Assembly: GCF_000003605.2 (NCBI RefSeq)
Contig: NW_003134358.1
Span: 121,765-185,764, forward strand
Reading direction: 5' to 3'
From: Saccoglossus kowalevskii
Taxonomy: Eukaryota > Hemichordata > Enteropneusta > Harrimaniidae
Length of the DNA stretch: 64,000 nt
How positions within the stretch are numbered: the stretch's first letter is position 1; each line of letters opens with the position of its first letter. Shown here piece after piece: positions 1 to 12,900 of this stretch. Position numbers and translations under genes: made by a program. A model generated the notes under the pieces. The model worked only from the letters and a program-made list of their open reading frames with translations, was not told the origin of the DNA and did no database searches.

Positions 1-240
1 AACTTTACCACTTTGAATTGGCCTGCACAGTCTGCAGATTTGAATCCCATTGAGAACCTTTGGGAGTTAATCGATTTAGAGGTGCATTCCCGACCAGTTG
101 CTAACATCGAGGATTTATACGCGAGTATAATGGAAGCTTGGGGACAGTTCCAGGTAAACATGTGTCGGAAACTCGTCGATACCGTGCCAAAACGGCTCAG
201 AGAAGTCATCCAGCGAAGAGGTGGACACACGCATTATTGA
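1..240 (+). mobile_element. Tc1/mariner-type transposase, C-terminal fragment
   Basis: The open frame from position 13 to the stop at 238-240 gives the last 75 residues of a Tc1-like DDE transposase. The diagnostic stretch is N-W-P-A-Q-S-A-D-L-N-P-I-E-N-L-W near its start, where the glutamate of NPIEN is the third catalytic acid of the DD34E triad. The N-terminal helix-turn-helix and the first two aspartates lie before the window, so completeness cannot be judged. The coding strand is opposite to the WASP gene, and the fragment lies downstream of the last WASP exon seen here, so it probably sits in an intron of that gene. I could not identify a terminal inverted repeat without the left end. 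The family call is strong; current activity is unknown. Confidence 0.85.
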
Positions 241-552
241 CAATCGCCGCGTTCTATGTCTTCATGAATATTCATGAGCTTGCGTTTACACGGTATTCTC
301 CATAGAGAATTCGAACGTTTTTTCACTGTTTCGTTCAGACTGCCGTTTTTATTCAATCCTGCATGACAATGACAATTTTGTTGTTTTTATTGTGTGTAAA
401 AACGCATATTTTATTAGATATATAAATATATTTATTCAAACCGTTATTGAGTTTATTTTATTGTATGATATCGTAGGTAGTAGCTGCCTGTAGTGTGGTG
501 CGTAAATACTTTCTGGCGGGTCTGTATATGTCACATAAAATCACGTACTTAC
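241..552. other. Intron sequence and possible transposon tail
   Basis: This stretch lies between the transposase stop and the WASP exon at 553-724. It is AT-rich, holds no further coding sequence I can support, and may contain the untranslated tail and terminal repeat of the Tc1-like element. It is otherwise the start of the WASP intron that follows the GBD exon. Confidence 0.5.
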
Positions 553-3500
553 CACGGGTACTTTCCTGTCGCATTCTCTCCTGATCTCTCTTAATTGCTT
601 CAACTCCACCTTGCTGTTCGATAAAGTCGTGGATAAATTTTGATGTTTCCTTATCTTTCAACTGTTCTTCAGAGATACCAACTGTGTCAAATAAATTCTT
701 CACATCTGGATCAAGATTGTCAGTCTAAAATGAAAAAATCAATTTACAATTTGTTTTGACTGAATTTTCTAGAAATATTGATTGTGAGTTCAATTGAAAA
801 TGAAAATCAATTGAGTCGCATGGACACATCCAATGACATTTTTTTAGAAGAGCACATAATTTCAAGAAGAGTATATTTTTCTGTATACAATCACAAAGCG
901 TAACGTGAACTATTCTTTTTACAAAATTCACTTACATCAAATCCTTTTTCTGGGTCCCAACCAACATGACCAACATGTCTGGTGATAAAGAATATTCCTA
1001 GTTATTAAATTAAATGTAGTCAGAACTTCTTAAACTATGCAGCTTTCACCAAGTTTAAAAGCCAGCAGTAGGAACTATCATTAAATTCAATTAAGTTTAA
1101 AAAAGGTAGGTGTCAGAACTTAAACTACTAAACTGTATTGCTAAATTCACCAAGTTTAAAAATGATAACTGTCAGAACTTCTTAAACTAGTGCTGAATTC
1201 ACCAACTTAAAAAAAGGTAGCAGTCAATAACTGTTAAACTATTGTTAAATTCACTAAAACCAGTTTTTTTTGTATTGTAAGTGTAACATTACTTAACTTT
1301 TTATTTTAAAATCTAGTTAAAAGTCTATGAAAGTAAGACCTTCATCAACTGAAAAATTTATATTTTTGGCTGATTTATGGAATGAGTACATTCTTCATAT
1401 AGCTTTTAGGATAGTGTAGTACAGCATGGGATGTGATATAATATAATTGCTTGCCTAAAATCACTTGGTAATCCAATATCTGCTTTGGATAACTTTGCTT
1501 TTTTTTCTTTTTCTTTTGATTTCTTTTTTTTCTTCAATGTATTTGGAGTTGGTGATGGAGCAGGTAATGATGCTACAACAGAAGAATGAAATGTGAGTTC
1601 TATATATCAGTGTGAAGTTAGATCACAATGCCTCATGAACGGTGAATGCATAAGCAAGTGAATTAAAGTGCAGAGAAAATTTATTTCACTAAAATCAGTC
1701 AAGTTGGACGATTGTTTTTGATCATTAATCGTTTGATAATGGTGACCTTGTAAAGCCATTAAAATGAACAATTCCACTCATTTTTTTTTCAGAGCATTTT
1801 AACTAACTTATACCGGTAGTCATTATTTGTTTATTTTAGAGTTGTTTTTAATATTTTTGAACAATTTACAACTTTTTGAACATGTTCACAATATTTTGAC
1901 CATTGTATGAAATATATATATAATACGATCTGTTTTAACCTTTTTATCACCAGACTTTCTCGTCCAAATATTTTTTTCCTTTATTTTATTTTAAAATTCA
2001 TTTGAAAATATATTCCGTACAACGAAAGCCAAAATGTCTTTTCCACACATTACAAAAAAAGAATTGAAAATATCATCACAAAATAAACAAAATCTGAGAG
2101 AGGTCCACCTGTAGTACCTATATCAAATCAATCGGACATTTTACCAAAAATGATAAAAATATTCATCAAAATTAGAGAATTAAAGATTTCTACATGAAAT
2201 GAAAAAAAGCTGAGAGAGGTCCACCTGTAGTACCTATATGTATAATATCAAATCAATCAGACTTTTTACCAAAAATGACAAAAATATTATCAAAATTAGA
2301 GAATTGAAGATATCTACAAGAAATGAAAAAAGCTGAGAGAGGTCTACTCAAGGTACATATACACCAAGTATCAAAGCAATGAGGCTTATAGTTTTCAAGA
2401 AGAAGTCGAAAATGTAAAAAGTTGACGCGGATGATGACAAATGACAATGGACAATCAATGTACTTACCAATTGGTGCAGCAGTCGGTGTTGGTGATGGTG
2501 GTGGAACTCTGCCTTGCTTCTTTTCTAAAAAGAAAATAATAAACAATAATACTTTAAATTTCAGAGATGCCATGTTACAGGGTGTTCTGCAAGGGGGGAG
2601 CTATATTGTAAGCTATAAGTGGTCACTTACATGTTGGATTTCTGTAACACATTAATTATCCACTGTGATTTAATAAATTAAACATGCTAAATTTAGCACA
2701 TTAGTTATCCACTGGGGGGGGGGGGTTTAGTATAAAATAGTATTATTGAACATAGTTGTTTCTACATGCTGTAAATTCAGTTAAATATTTTATTTCACTT
2801 TGTGTTTATTTCATGTATTTCAGTTTCATGTCTGGGTACCTTGTCACAATGCAGAGTGTGTTTTTGCTTTTTTTTTTCCCAGTGTAGTGCAGCTTAAGTG
2901 GGACACGGAGAGCATCCCTTATACCAATAAAGTATTTTTAAATTGTAACTTGTAGTGTTTGTAAAACTATTGTGATTATTAAAATTATTTTCAACTGTAA
3001 TTGACAAAATATTTCATATAAAAAGTGAACTTTGAATCAGTGGTAGGCAGTTTTTGATTGATTACTTTTAACATTTACCTTAACAAAATATGATTTTAAA
3101 TTTCAGTTTATAGGAAATTATAATATTGTATGCTATGGAAAAATCATGTTTTCATTTTGCATTTGATACCATGTGGAACCTTGATGATGTATGTATGCTA
3201 GTGCTTGAGGTCACCCAATCAAACCTACCATGATTATGTTCCTTAATACTATATGTACTGTATTAGTCTCAGTGTCCCTTATAAATATATATGCAGTGCA
3301 GTGATATACATATATAAGCAAGTATTTTATCTTTGGAGTGAGACTTAACCTCCAATAGGTCTGATAACAAAAGTATATATCTTTTCATTTTTTTTTCAAA
3401 ATTGATTTGTTTTTTAATAACTGTTTTTATTTATTGTTTTCAACAACTTTTGGATATTACAGAACTCAGTGACCAGATTAGGCAACCCCCACATAGTCAC

Positions 3501-6500
3501 CATTTTCGCCATAGAGGGCTTACTTTTATCAAGTTACAATACAACTAAAATAGATTTACAAACCTTGTTTCCTTGCCTGTTTCTGCATAATTTTCTCAAT
3601 AATCACATTTTTAAATCCACTGGCTTCTTTTTCATTGGCAAAGTTAAGAGCTGCTTGACAATCCTAAATGCAAATAAATGTATTACCATATTTGCTCTAC
3701 TGTAACATACATTATTTTTGCTTGGAATTCATTTTCACTATTTTTGTTTAATTAAGAAATGATCCAGTGAAAATAAAAACCAGCGAATATACCCAAAAAG
3801 TCTTATTAGCAAAACAATTAATTCCAGCTGAAATAAAGTATTTTACAGTATTATAAGCAATTACTCAAAAAAACTTAACCCATGATAGCTGTGATTGATT
3901 GTGCATTGTGACCTATTTAACCAAAGTATGCATAAACAAAAAAAAAGCTCTTGTTTGATCACAAAAATTTATTCACGACACTGAAACTGAAACTCATTAG
4001 CATAATACTTACATCCGTAGCAAACGTGTGAAAGAATGATTTTGGCGTTCCATATTTAAATTGATTATATAACTCTTGTTCCCATACCATGTTGTATCTG
4101 TAACTATTCTGTAACAAAATAAAATAATTTTTTCTGTAAATATTTTACTAATGATTATGTCTGATTTAATGTACTTATTATTGTTCTTCTACATATTTTT
4201 GAATCACCAACAATGTAAAATAAAGATATGCCAACAGAAACCACAATATTTTGAAATCTCCTCCAAATAAAGTCAATTGTACCAACGAAATTGGAAAAGT
4301 TGACTTAAGCTGATGACCTGATAAATACGCTAGCCTGCTGACTCCTGGAACCACTGGAAACAAAATGTCAGGTCATAATATCATATCTATTTACTTGATA
4401 GGTTGACTCCTATTTTAAAACAACTATCACAATTACCTACTTATTCTACCGTTGGTTGAATGTATTATTTTTTAATATTGATCATACATATTCATTTTTT
4501 AATAATAAGCAGCTAATAAACACTTCCACTAGAGGGCGCAGTAGAAGAAACCAGTCATGGTAATTTCAAGTGTCAATCAGAGATATGGTAAATTTATTCT
4601 TGACTATTTGAGTGCTGAAATCAATTTCAGACACCATCCACAAAATTAGTTAAATTTATCTACTATATTTTTCCAAATAAAATTAAATTTTTTGCTCAAA
4701 AACTAGAAGCTATGTCACATTTTGCCTGTGCGCTACAACATTAAAATTGAATTCAATTAAAATTTTAGAAAATTTGAAAAAAAATTACCTAAAATTTACC
4801 CCCCCCCCCCCAAAAAAAAATTGGTACTCAAAAAATATTATCATATAAAAATGCCTCTGAGTGGACCAGTCTAATATTCCCCTTACGAACAACTTCTATA
4901 GAATTCTGTATAATTTCTATAGAATTCTGTATAATTTCTATAGAATTCCGTAGAATTTCTATAGAATTCCATATAATTCCATAGAATTTCTATAAAATTC
5001 TATAGAACTTCCATACACTTCTATAGAATAATCAATACAAATTCTATAGAATTTTTTCATAAGGGTGATTGTAAAATGGGGAGTCTTTTTGCAACAAACC
5101 ATATACATTGTATAAGCCATTGATGGATATTCAACAATCGTAGCCATTATACATGTAGGCTGGTAAATATAATTATGATTTGATATGATTAAATTGAAAT
5201 ATTATAAATATATCATACACAAGAGAAACAAACACTGTGTCGATCCTATTTCAAAGGAATCATAAATGCAGATAAAGACAAAATACATGCAACCGAACAT
5301 GGTATACAGACATACTGAAAGCAGTTGAAAATGTTTGATGAATTAAATGAAAATCATAATTTATGAAAAATTTGCCTAACATTTTTTTGAGTTTCAGTTT
5401 TGGTGCTAACCAGCCTTTACCATTAAAAGAATGCCTTTGTTGTGCCAACAAGACTATGCACATTTTTTTTTTTTTAAATAAGACATTTAGTTTTAAAAGC
5501 ATTATGTTTGTCACTAACTAGACACCAAAAAATGTATAAAAATAATGCATTATTCATTTTTTATATTTTGCAAACACTTATGTGTTTTTTAAACTGGGTG
5601 TGTTTAACCTTTTCACTGCCAGTTCCATCTTTTCACCACAAATTCACAAAATAATCTGAAATAATAGATTAGATCAAAAATAGCAAAATTGTTTGACTAA
5701 ATACTGAAAATTGACTCGAATTCTGTATGTTGGCTCAAAAATTAGGGTTTATTTCCTGAAATATTGAAGAATATAAGGAAAAAGTGCAAAAAAATTTGGG
5801 CAAAAAAGTCTGGTGGTGAAAAGGTGAAAAGATCAAGTTATAGCAAGTAGAAACACAGAAAAAAAAATGAGCAACATATATCAAGAGGACCATCACCTTT
5901 TTGTTGGACGTTCTTACCTGAATGTCATAAATACGTATGAAGTAAGATCGTTTGGGATTGTCTTTAACGAAACAAGCAACTCCACAAAGCTGCTGAGTCC
6001 ATCTATCTCTAACAGGAAATGCATAATATAGCTGAACCACAGCAGTCGCTAAAGTCTGGAATACGCAAAAATAAAAAAGAATAGTTACATCTCTCTTATA
6101 CATCTGTTGGCTGAAATCAAGTCACATGGTGATGATAAACTGCAACTATTGGCTGAAATTAAGTCACATGGTGATGATAAACTGCAACTATTAGCTGAAA
6201 TCAAGTCACATGATGGCAATGAAGTGCAACCATTGGCTGAAATCAAGTCACATGATTACAATGAAGTGCAACCATTGGCTAAAATCAAGTCACATGATGA
6301 TGACAATATGTAAATATGTCACCTGTGAGAGAAAATAATCACTTATTTTCACAACCGGGAAATTGATAAGAATATTTTATATTGCAAAAAAAAGCATGTT
6401 ATTATATAACTGTACGTGTAATATATATATATATATATTTTTTAAACATTTTATTGAGTCCCCTTATAAGATTTACAAGTGTAAAGAAACATGAAAGTTG

Positions 6501-7500
6501 GTACTGTAAACGTTAAAATGGTTTGAATACAAGATTACAATATTCTGTCTTTAGTGGCCTGGTCGGTATCCATAAGTTGTAATTTCCCCCACTTTTATTT
6601 TGTCAACTTTAAGACATGCGTGTATATATTTTACATCCAGTATGAAAGTGAATAATTTCCAATACCAAACAGGAAAAAACTCAAATAGTGGCCAAACACT
6701 GCAGCCATTTTGGATTTGTCTTATTCATTGCTGGTATGTTATGTATGGAGCCAAAATTATGTGACAAATTATAGACCAATTAATTTTTGATGATGTCACA
6801 TGTTGAATAATATAATATTGTTTCAAAACTGGATGTCTTTATTTTGACCTGAACCTGCATATACTTATTTACATAACAACAGAATGTTTACAGAAACATA
6901 TCCTGAAAAATAACCATTCCACTACAGACATTTTACACAATATCGAAACAAAATAGCAGGCAATGTTTAGACTACAATAATTTTCTCCAATTACATCATA
7001 TTAAAATTTATTAAAGTTTACTGGTGGATATTTACATTTTAATTTTTTTTTCATGTTTTTTTTGTAGTCATATACGTCTCAATCGCCATTTTTTCTCGCC
7101 TGACATAAGGAGAACATGAACTGGAAAAGAAAAAGAATCAGGAAGTGCATATTGCAGCAGGGAATTGCAAATGGATTTTGTTTGAATTTCAAATATAATA
7201 GAGTATACTCAAGTTGTCTGTGTTACGGTTAATAATTGAGTCTGATTCAATAGGTGACGGGGACTTTATAATAAATAACATTGTATGCATCGTGAACAAC
7301 ACCCTGTTGGGAAAACAGAAACACCATGTACCCACCCAATATACTTATCAATAATTCCAAGAATCAACAAACCAGATATGCCCACTCACCACACATCTGT
7401 TTCCAAGAACATTGAACAGTTGGTCGTTCTCTTGAGCGCTGAGAAGATTTGATGGCACATTTGTAGGTGATTTCTTCGTCTGATGGTCGACGTTCGCCAT
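553..7500 (-). CDS. WASL: WASP/N-WASP (actin nucleation-promoting factor), 5' part of gene
   Basis: This gene encodes a Cdc42-controlled activator of the Arp2/3 complex. Coding exons in transcript order are 7500-7390, 6055-5918, 4108-4013, 3663-3564, 2524-2468, 1572-1455, 978-936 and 724-553, giving 278 complete codons. Residues about 20-147 form the WH1/EVH1 domain, with [19 protein letters not shown] and [13 protein letters not shown] matching N-WASP; this domain binds WIP. A lysine-rich stretch at about 181-197 corresponds to the PIP2-binding basic region. The CRIB motif is at 200-213 (I-x2-P-x2-F-x-H-x2-H-V-G), followed by the autoinhibitory GBD ([20 protein letters not shown]). The exon ends in STR plus one base at a normal donor. 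The proline-rich, WH2, central and acidic parts must lie left of position 1, so the gene is cut by the window and is not truncated in itself. I took the ATG at 7500 because it starts the conserved N-terminus ([10 protein letters not shown]). All introns are GT-AG except 979-1454, which begins with GC. Confidence 0.95.
979..1454 (-). other. GC-AG intron splitting the WASP CRIB motif
   Basis: The upstream exon ends in GATTTTAG and the intron starts GCAAGC, matching the strong AG|GCAAG form typical of the rare GC-AG introns. The acceptor is TTATCACCAG just before 978. No GT donor nearby keeps the frame and the CRIB consensus: only the GC donor joins F206 to R207-H-V-G-H-V-G. The intron also carries a loose tandem repeat at 1018-1258. 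Confidence 0.8.
1018..1258. repeat. Degenerate tandem repeat, about 50-90 bp period
   Basis: The motif GTCAGAACTTCTTAAACTA, followed by an A-rich TTCACCAAGTTTAAAA segment, recurs about four times at irregular spacing inside the WASP GC-AG intron. It has no coding sense and looks like a decayed minisatellite. Confidence 0.6.
2085..2455 (+). repeat. Composite tandem-repeat element, copy 1 (family A, partial)
   Basis: Diverged tandem units share CTGAGAGAGGTCCACCTGTA, then ACCAAAAATGA-CAAAAATATT and AGAGAATTGAAGATATC. The right-hand terminal block follows (GTTTTCAAGAAGAAGTCGAA, then GACAATGGACAATCA). The left terminal hairpin and the final AGCGGAGCT hairpin seen in the copies at 12279 and 20344 are absent. 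The recognisable end of the element is within about 12 bases of the splice donor of WASP exon 5 (2467). Confidence 0.8.
4801..4819. repeat. Homopolymer pair (poly-C then poly-A)
   Basis: Ten C are followed by nine A within a WASP intron. Similar G or C runs occur at 2707-2716, 39407-39417, 49388-49394 and 63949-63964. They are simple low-complexity tracts. Confidence 0.9.
4893..5058. repeat. 21-bp minisatellite rich in EcoRI-like TATAGAATTC
   Basis: The unit ATTTCTATAGAATTCTGTATA is repeated exactly at the start and then degrades into variants (CCGTAG, CCATATAATTCC and so on), about seven units in all, in a WASP intron. Each unit holds a near-palindromic TATAGAATTCTATA core, so a transcript could fold on itself. 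Confidence 0.85.
5605..5830 (+). repeat. MITE-like repeat, family C copy (TTTTCACCACCA ends)
   Basis: The sequence starts AACCTTTTCACTGCCAG and ends GTCTGGTGGTGAAAAGGT, an imperfect terminal inverted repeat. Internal landmarks are AATTAGGGTTTATTTCC, AATATTGAAGAATATAAGG and AAAAAGTGCA. The same order appears at 19979-20212, 50270-50457, 56497-56598 and 59986-60168, with a short piece at about 1936-1990. It has no coding capacity and is probably a non-autonomous DNA transposon. Confidence 0.75.
6105..6313 (+). repeat. 42-bp minisatellite in WASP intron 1
   Basis: Five units of 42 bp run in tandem, starting TGGCTGAAATCAAGTCACAT. The first two are nearly identical and the last three share a GAAGTGCAACCAT variant. 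Because 42 is a multiple of three, the repeat gives an open frame of a 14-residue unit ([14 protein letters not shown]). This is a by-product: the repeat lies just outside the acceptor of WASP exon 2, on the non-coding strand of that gene. Confidence 0.9.
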
Positions 7501-8339
7501 TATGATTATAGACTTCCAACTTTATTTCGTCCTACTTCCGTGTTCACCTGGCATTTACATGTTAGTACCTAAACTCTCTTTAGTCGTCTCCTACCGTTGG
7601 CGGCGTCGTCGTCTAAGACAAGTTACATGACTGACCAAATAATATAAATGACCTCCTTGGTTTGTCGAGGCAGCAGCTCCCTGGTCGAGGTTAGTACAGA
7701 CCTCGTCAACGAAGCATGGAACACTGTCCCAGGCCAGGGCATCCGCGGTCCATTGGGGTTAGAGAATAATCTGATTCTGGAACCGGACTTTGACTGCTCG
7801 CGTACATTTTCCTGAACTTCCATGCAAGTCACATCGCCGCGAATACTGTAATAAATGGAATCCGGTGACATTATTTGTGTGTGATTGTGTGTGTGGTATG
7901 GACAGTGACGCAGAGATCTGCGGATGGTTTGTCTCAGAATAGAGCTAAAAAGATAGCTTCAGCCACCATGGTTTCAGTTACCCACAATGGACCTGCCGAT
8001 GGATTGCCCTGCATTCTACCTACCGTTGTTAACACAAATAATAGTCCACATACAGATAATTTAGTCATGGTTGACTTGGCATTATGAAAAATATGAAATC
8101 TACCAATACGGGTACGCATACACGAGTTGATGCCAGACTGGATTTACAGTACCTTCCCTGCCCGCGCGATCGCCCGCGCGTTACTGTTCGTTATACTGCC
8201 CTCAACGTTATTTGTTTTCATACGCAAGCTACTAGTACTTAAACTTCTCTCTGGAGAAGCTCTTTCGAAGCCCAAAATAGTGTTAGTACTATCTCAATGT
8301 TGTAAAATACACAACTACATGTTGTTCTGCAGACAAATC

Positions 8340-8340
<1 letters not shown>

Positions 8341-8418
<78 letters not shown>
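8341..8418. repeat. (TA)n microsatellite
   Basis: An uninterrupted TA dinucleotide run of about 39 units lies between the WASP and MATE copy A genes. It creates Tyr-Ile reading frames on both strands that are not genes. Confidence 0.98.
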
Positions 8419-8421
<3 letters not shown>

Positions 8422-9904
8422 AATAGAGTATGCGAGGCAACAAATTTTGGTGAAAATCACGGTTGGGGAAACCAGATCCATAAAAAAACAACCCTTAGAA
8501 CTTGTTTTCAAGAAAAATCCAACAAATTCACCAGAAAAACACAACCCTTATATAAACTGGATCAAAATAATCATGGTAAGATGGATCTATCATTACTGCA
8601 TATCACACAACAAAAATACCATCTCTTTTATTCATGAAAATGACAAAAAAACTGGAACCATTGCCCCTTTTTGAACATAATTTGTCGACACCTTGGGTGC
8701 CTCACATACTTAATGGTTGCCACTAGTGCTCTCTTGATTTGTTTTCAATTAAACTCAAAAGGTTTTTATTTTTTATTTTTTGACATGCTTGGGATAGATG
8801 GTGAATGCAACACGAATATAAACAATGACTTTTATAGAAATCAGGAGAATTTTCACTACAAATTACACTTAATCTGTCACCGTCGGTGATGACCAGTCAC
8901 ACTTGATCCAATCAAAGTATTAAGCAAATTAGACCCTCAATGTAATTATCCTTTTTTTTTTTTTTTTAGAAAAAACACATCCCAGGCACATTTTTTTGAC
9001 AGGCAGGCAGGCAGAAATGGGTCAGAGAAACGATTATTAAAAAAAACAAAAGAAACACAGATATGGACATAGAGGAAGTAATTTACATTTTATTACTTCA
9101 ACAACGGATAAATATGAGTGATACACATACATGATAAACTTAATATCAAATCCATTAACTACAAAACTGTACTCTAGTTTGATAAAAATATTTACAATGA
9201 CTTCAAAAAAATGAAAATAATAGAAAATTTAGTTAAAGCAAACAACTGAACAACAAACTTGCAACCTGTGACAATACAGCATTACAAAAAGAAAGCCTGG
9301 CAAACAAACTGTTGATTTGATATGGCTTTGCATGAGGTAGTTCTCCCTTTCAAGCGAATGATAACATTCAGAAAAAAAATATATAATAGGTTAAAAAAGT
9401 TAAAATATTTGTTATGAAATATACATTGCAGTGGGCCTATGTTGTATTCAGGTATTAACATGGCATTTACCATATCTATGTATTGAAGTAACCATGGTAA
9501 CGTTTCTATTATTTACACTTGAAATGCATAGTATTGTTAGTTTGCACATGAACTTTACCTATTGAAAAAAATAGTGTTAATTAGTGCAACAGACATTCAT
9601 ATATGCTAAACAGTGACTGGACTGTACAAAAACAGATTTGGTTTTGAGTTGTGACTTTAAATGAGGTAAATTAGACATTACACAAAAAAATATGCTTCCA
9701 TTGCAAAGATTATAATTATAAATCAACTGAATAAAGTATTTCCATCAAGCAGGAACAAAAAATAATTTCAATTGTCCATTGTTTTCCTTTTTTTGGCCAC
9801 ACTTTAAATGCATAAAAATAATGAAAAACACATTATACCCTCTATTATGTGTAATCAAAATTGAATATAAAAACTGAAAAATGTATAAAAATATTACCCT
9901 AATA

Positions 9905-9910
9905 TTTATT
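9905..9910 (-). terminator. Candidate polyadenylation signal, MATE copy A
   Basis: AATAAA on the minus strand lies about 85 bases past the stop codon at 9995. It is the nearest canonical hexamer. Longer 3' UTRs are possible, because further AT-rich hexamers follow. Confidence 0.4.
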
Positions 9911-9994
9911 TTAGGTAAAGCCTCATTAGTTGTCAGAATATTACACCAAGGCAGTAACCGTTAGTCTAACTTACATAATTTGTAATAATTATTT

Positions 9995-12900
9995 TCACGG
10001 GTAAACCATTTTTGTACTCGTTACATTTGGTGTGAAAGTTGTCATAACTATCAATTCATCGTACGAAACCGTTAATACCTGCGACCCCACGATACCAATA
10101 ATGAAGAGAGCAAGTACCAGGATAAGGACAGCGATTCTACGCAGGATGATTTCAATGCTTAGTTTGAATTCTTGGGTGTTACCGGCTTGCGGCGAAGTGC
10201 TGTCTTCGGGATCTTTCAACAGATCCATTTCATCTTCATCTACTGGTTCATTATTGATTTCGTTGTTTACTGGATTGTAAGTTATGTTAATAGGCGATGA
10301 TGACTGAACGGTTTTTGTTTCAGTGAACGTCACAATTCTAGCTTTGGTCTTCTTGCGCATACCAGCTCTTATCTGGGCCTATTGATTATAAATTTGTAAT
10401 AATTAGTCGGCAAGATGATTACCCGGTACATCGTTTTTTTTCAAAACTGTGGACAGAATAGTATGAATATTCTATGTATGCTGGAGACCTGTGTAATACA
10501 CTGTTTATCAATATTGTTTGTCTGTGTTTTATTATTTACTGCCTGTCTCAGTACTTTCTAAATTACGATATGCGTATGAATCTCATGTCAACAAACAATA
10601 TATAACACATGCATCTTATTTGTTGCTATGAGTCCAACATTGAACAGTGTTGCCATGACCACCATGCTTCAATTATCAAATCGACAAAATATTTAGCAAT
10701 ATAACTGTATCGTTGTAACACACAAAATTAAATATCAAATAAAACAAGAGTCTTAGTCTTTTCCTGATACATTATTATTGTGATGCAAAATGTACCTTAT
10801 GTTCTTGCCTATCCCAGTTAATTCTATAAATAGCTATAAGGAATATGATTCCTTGAACTATAGCAGCTATTGTATAGCCCCACCACAGACCTGAAATGAG
10901 AACAAAATAATTCACTGAAATTGCACAAAACTTAACCACTAGTTTTTACATAAAAGGCAGAATTATGTACATCAAGAAAACCTGCTCTCTAATTGGTCCA
11001 ATTATTTGGTATTAGGGCTGGGTAGCCAATCATACACAATCTTGTAAAAATGCAAAACGGAAAAATAATAAAAACTGGTGTATGTTATGTGCCCCGTTAT
11101 GTGGCATTAATAATATTAGTATAGAACTCACCATGTATTCCCATCATGACCACAAACATCAAAGTTATACCAACTGGAAATCCCACAAAATAGTATCCAA
11201 TTGCATCCAGAAAAGCTCCAAGACGTTGCAGACCGCATCCTCTCATCACACCCGCACAACAAGCCTACAAGAAACAACGTTACCATGCATCATTAACACT
11301 GGAATAAAAAATATAATTACCGGTACATCGCGTCTGACGGTAATGCAGGAAAATCAGGAATCAGGAATTGTACACATCACCTACAAGTTGGTTATCCAAG
11401 TTTGTGAGTAGAGAAAGGCCAAAAAGAGAAGATTTCGCTTCTCATCCCAGGAAAAATGATGTAGTTGTAATTTTTTGCTATACAATAATGATAAAATAAG
11501 TTTAACATTAAATAATGCTCTGAAATGCAAAAAGCTGCATTCCCAGCATTTATAATTGACAATAATTTAATTTTTCAATTATACTTCATGTGTATTGCTT
11601 CCAGAATACAAATTACGTACACCTATTAAATGCTGTATTTGGTTCCTATTTCCTAAATACCAGTATGAAGACATTTTAGGATTGAAATTCTTTGTTTTAT
11701 GCTAGCAATACAAACATGTCAACGATCATCGATCATGCAATTATTAAAGAATACTCACAGCTGTGGAGTCAAAAAACTGGAACAGCGCCACCAGTGGCAG
11801 TACAGAGCTGACCATATCAACTACATCCCTAGAAAGAAAGAGAGCTTGTTTCAGATTTCAGAGATACATGGAACTGCTAGAAGAATTCAAAATAACAGTA
11901 TTTATTTATTTATATTTATTTATCCTTTTATTTATTATTCTTGTGCTTGATATTGGAGAGTTAAAATCTATTAAATCTTGTACAATAGTTTTTCAGAAAT
12001 ATCATATTTGCTCTCATGTAAATTACAATGTTATTTCCAATAGAATAAATACAGTTGGAGTTTAAAGGCAGTGGTTGTTGTGCACAAAAGACATACATGT
12101 TATGGTTTACATTAAAAACAAAATTTTTTCAATTTGAGAAACGACTTACTGATCATCAGTGAATGCCCATCCAACCACAGTTTTAATTGCTAAATACAGA
12201 ACTGCAATAATTACAGCACCAATCCCTGCAGCAATAAAAACAACAACATTTTAGTCAAAAAATAAATAAAAATAAATAACAAGCAGCCTCTCGGCTGAGA
12301 TAGCTCCGCTGTTAGCAATGCACATTTCAATTAAAGAACAGAAGATATCATTAGAAAATGAACAATATGTATTGTATCAAGCAATGGGACTTGCTGTTTT
12401 CAACAAGAATTCAAAAATATCACTTTTTACGAAAAATTACAAAAATATTCACCAAAATTAGAGAATTAAAGATATCATTACAAAATGAACAAATCTGAGA
12501 GAGGTCCACATGTAGTACCAATAAATGTAATATAAATGCAATCGGACTTGCGGTTTTTAACAAGAAGTCGAAAATATAACTTTTTATCAAAAATTACAAA
12601 AATATTCACCAAAATTAGAGAATTAAAGATCTCATTACAAAATGAACAAATCTGAGAGTGGTCCACATGTAGTACCTATATATGTAATATAAAAGCAATC
12701 AGACTTGCGGTTTTTAACAAGAAGTCGAAAATATCACTTTTTACCAAAAATGGCAAAAATATTCACCAAAATTAGAGAATTAAAGATATCATTACAAAAT
12801 GAACAAATCTGAGAGAGGTCTACATGTAGTACCTATATATGTAATATCAAAGCAATTGGACTTGCGGTTTTTAACAAGAAGTCGAAAATATCACTTTTTA

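Larger units (their letters stand above)
7501..9994. other. Intergenic interval between WASP 5' end and MATE copy A 3' end
   Basis: This is about 2.5 kb between two minus-strand genes. The part near 7501-8250 is richer in CpG (including CGCGCGATCGCCCGCGCG near 8162) and should contain the WASP promoter and 5' UTR. The middle holds the TA microsatellite at 8341-8418. The right part should contain the 3' UTR of MATE copy A. I see no supported gene. Confidence 0.6.

Noticed and set aside
6107-6313. 68-residue frame with a 14-residue repeat
   Set aside because: It is a 42-bp minisatellite in an intron of WASP; the frame stays open only because the unit length is a multiple of three.
7623-7871. 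82-codon minus-strand frame just upstream of WASP
   Set aside because: Its composition is closer to coding than its neighbours, so I considered an upstream exon. However, WASP already has its conserved N-terminus at 7500, I recognise no family, and part of the frame is probably 5' regulatory sequence.
8127-8544. Open frames on both strands through the TA run (Tyr-Ile repeats)
   Set aside because: They are translations of a (TA)n microsatellite with no homology; the same happens at 42022-42388.
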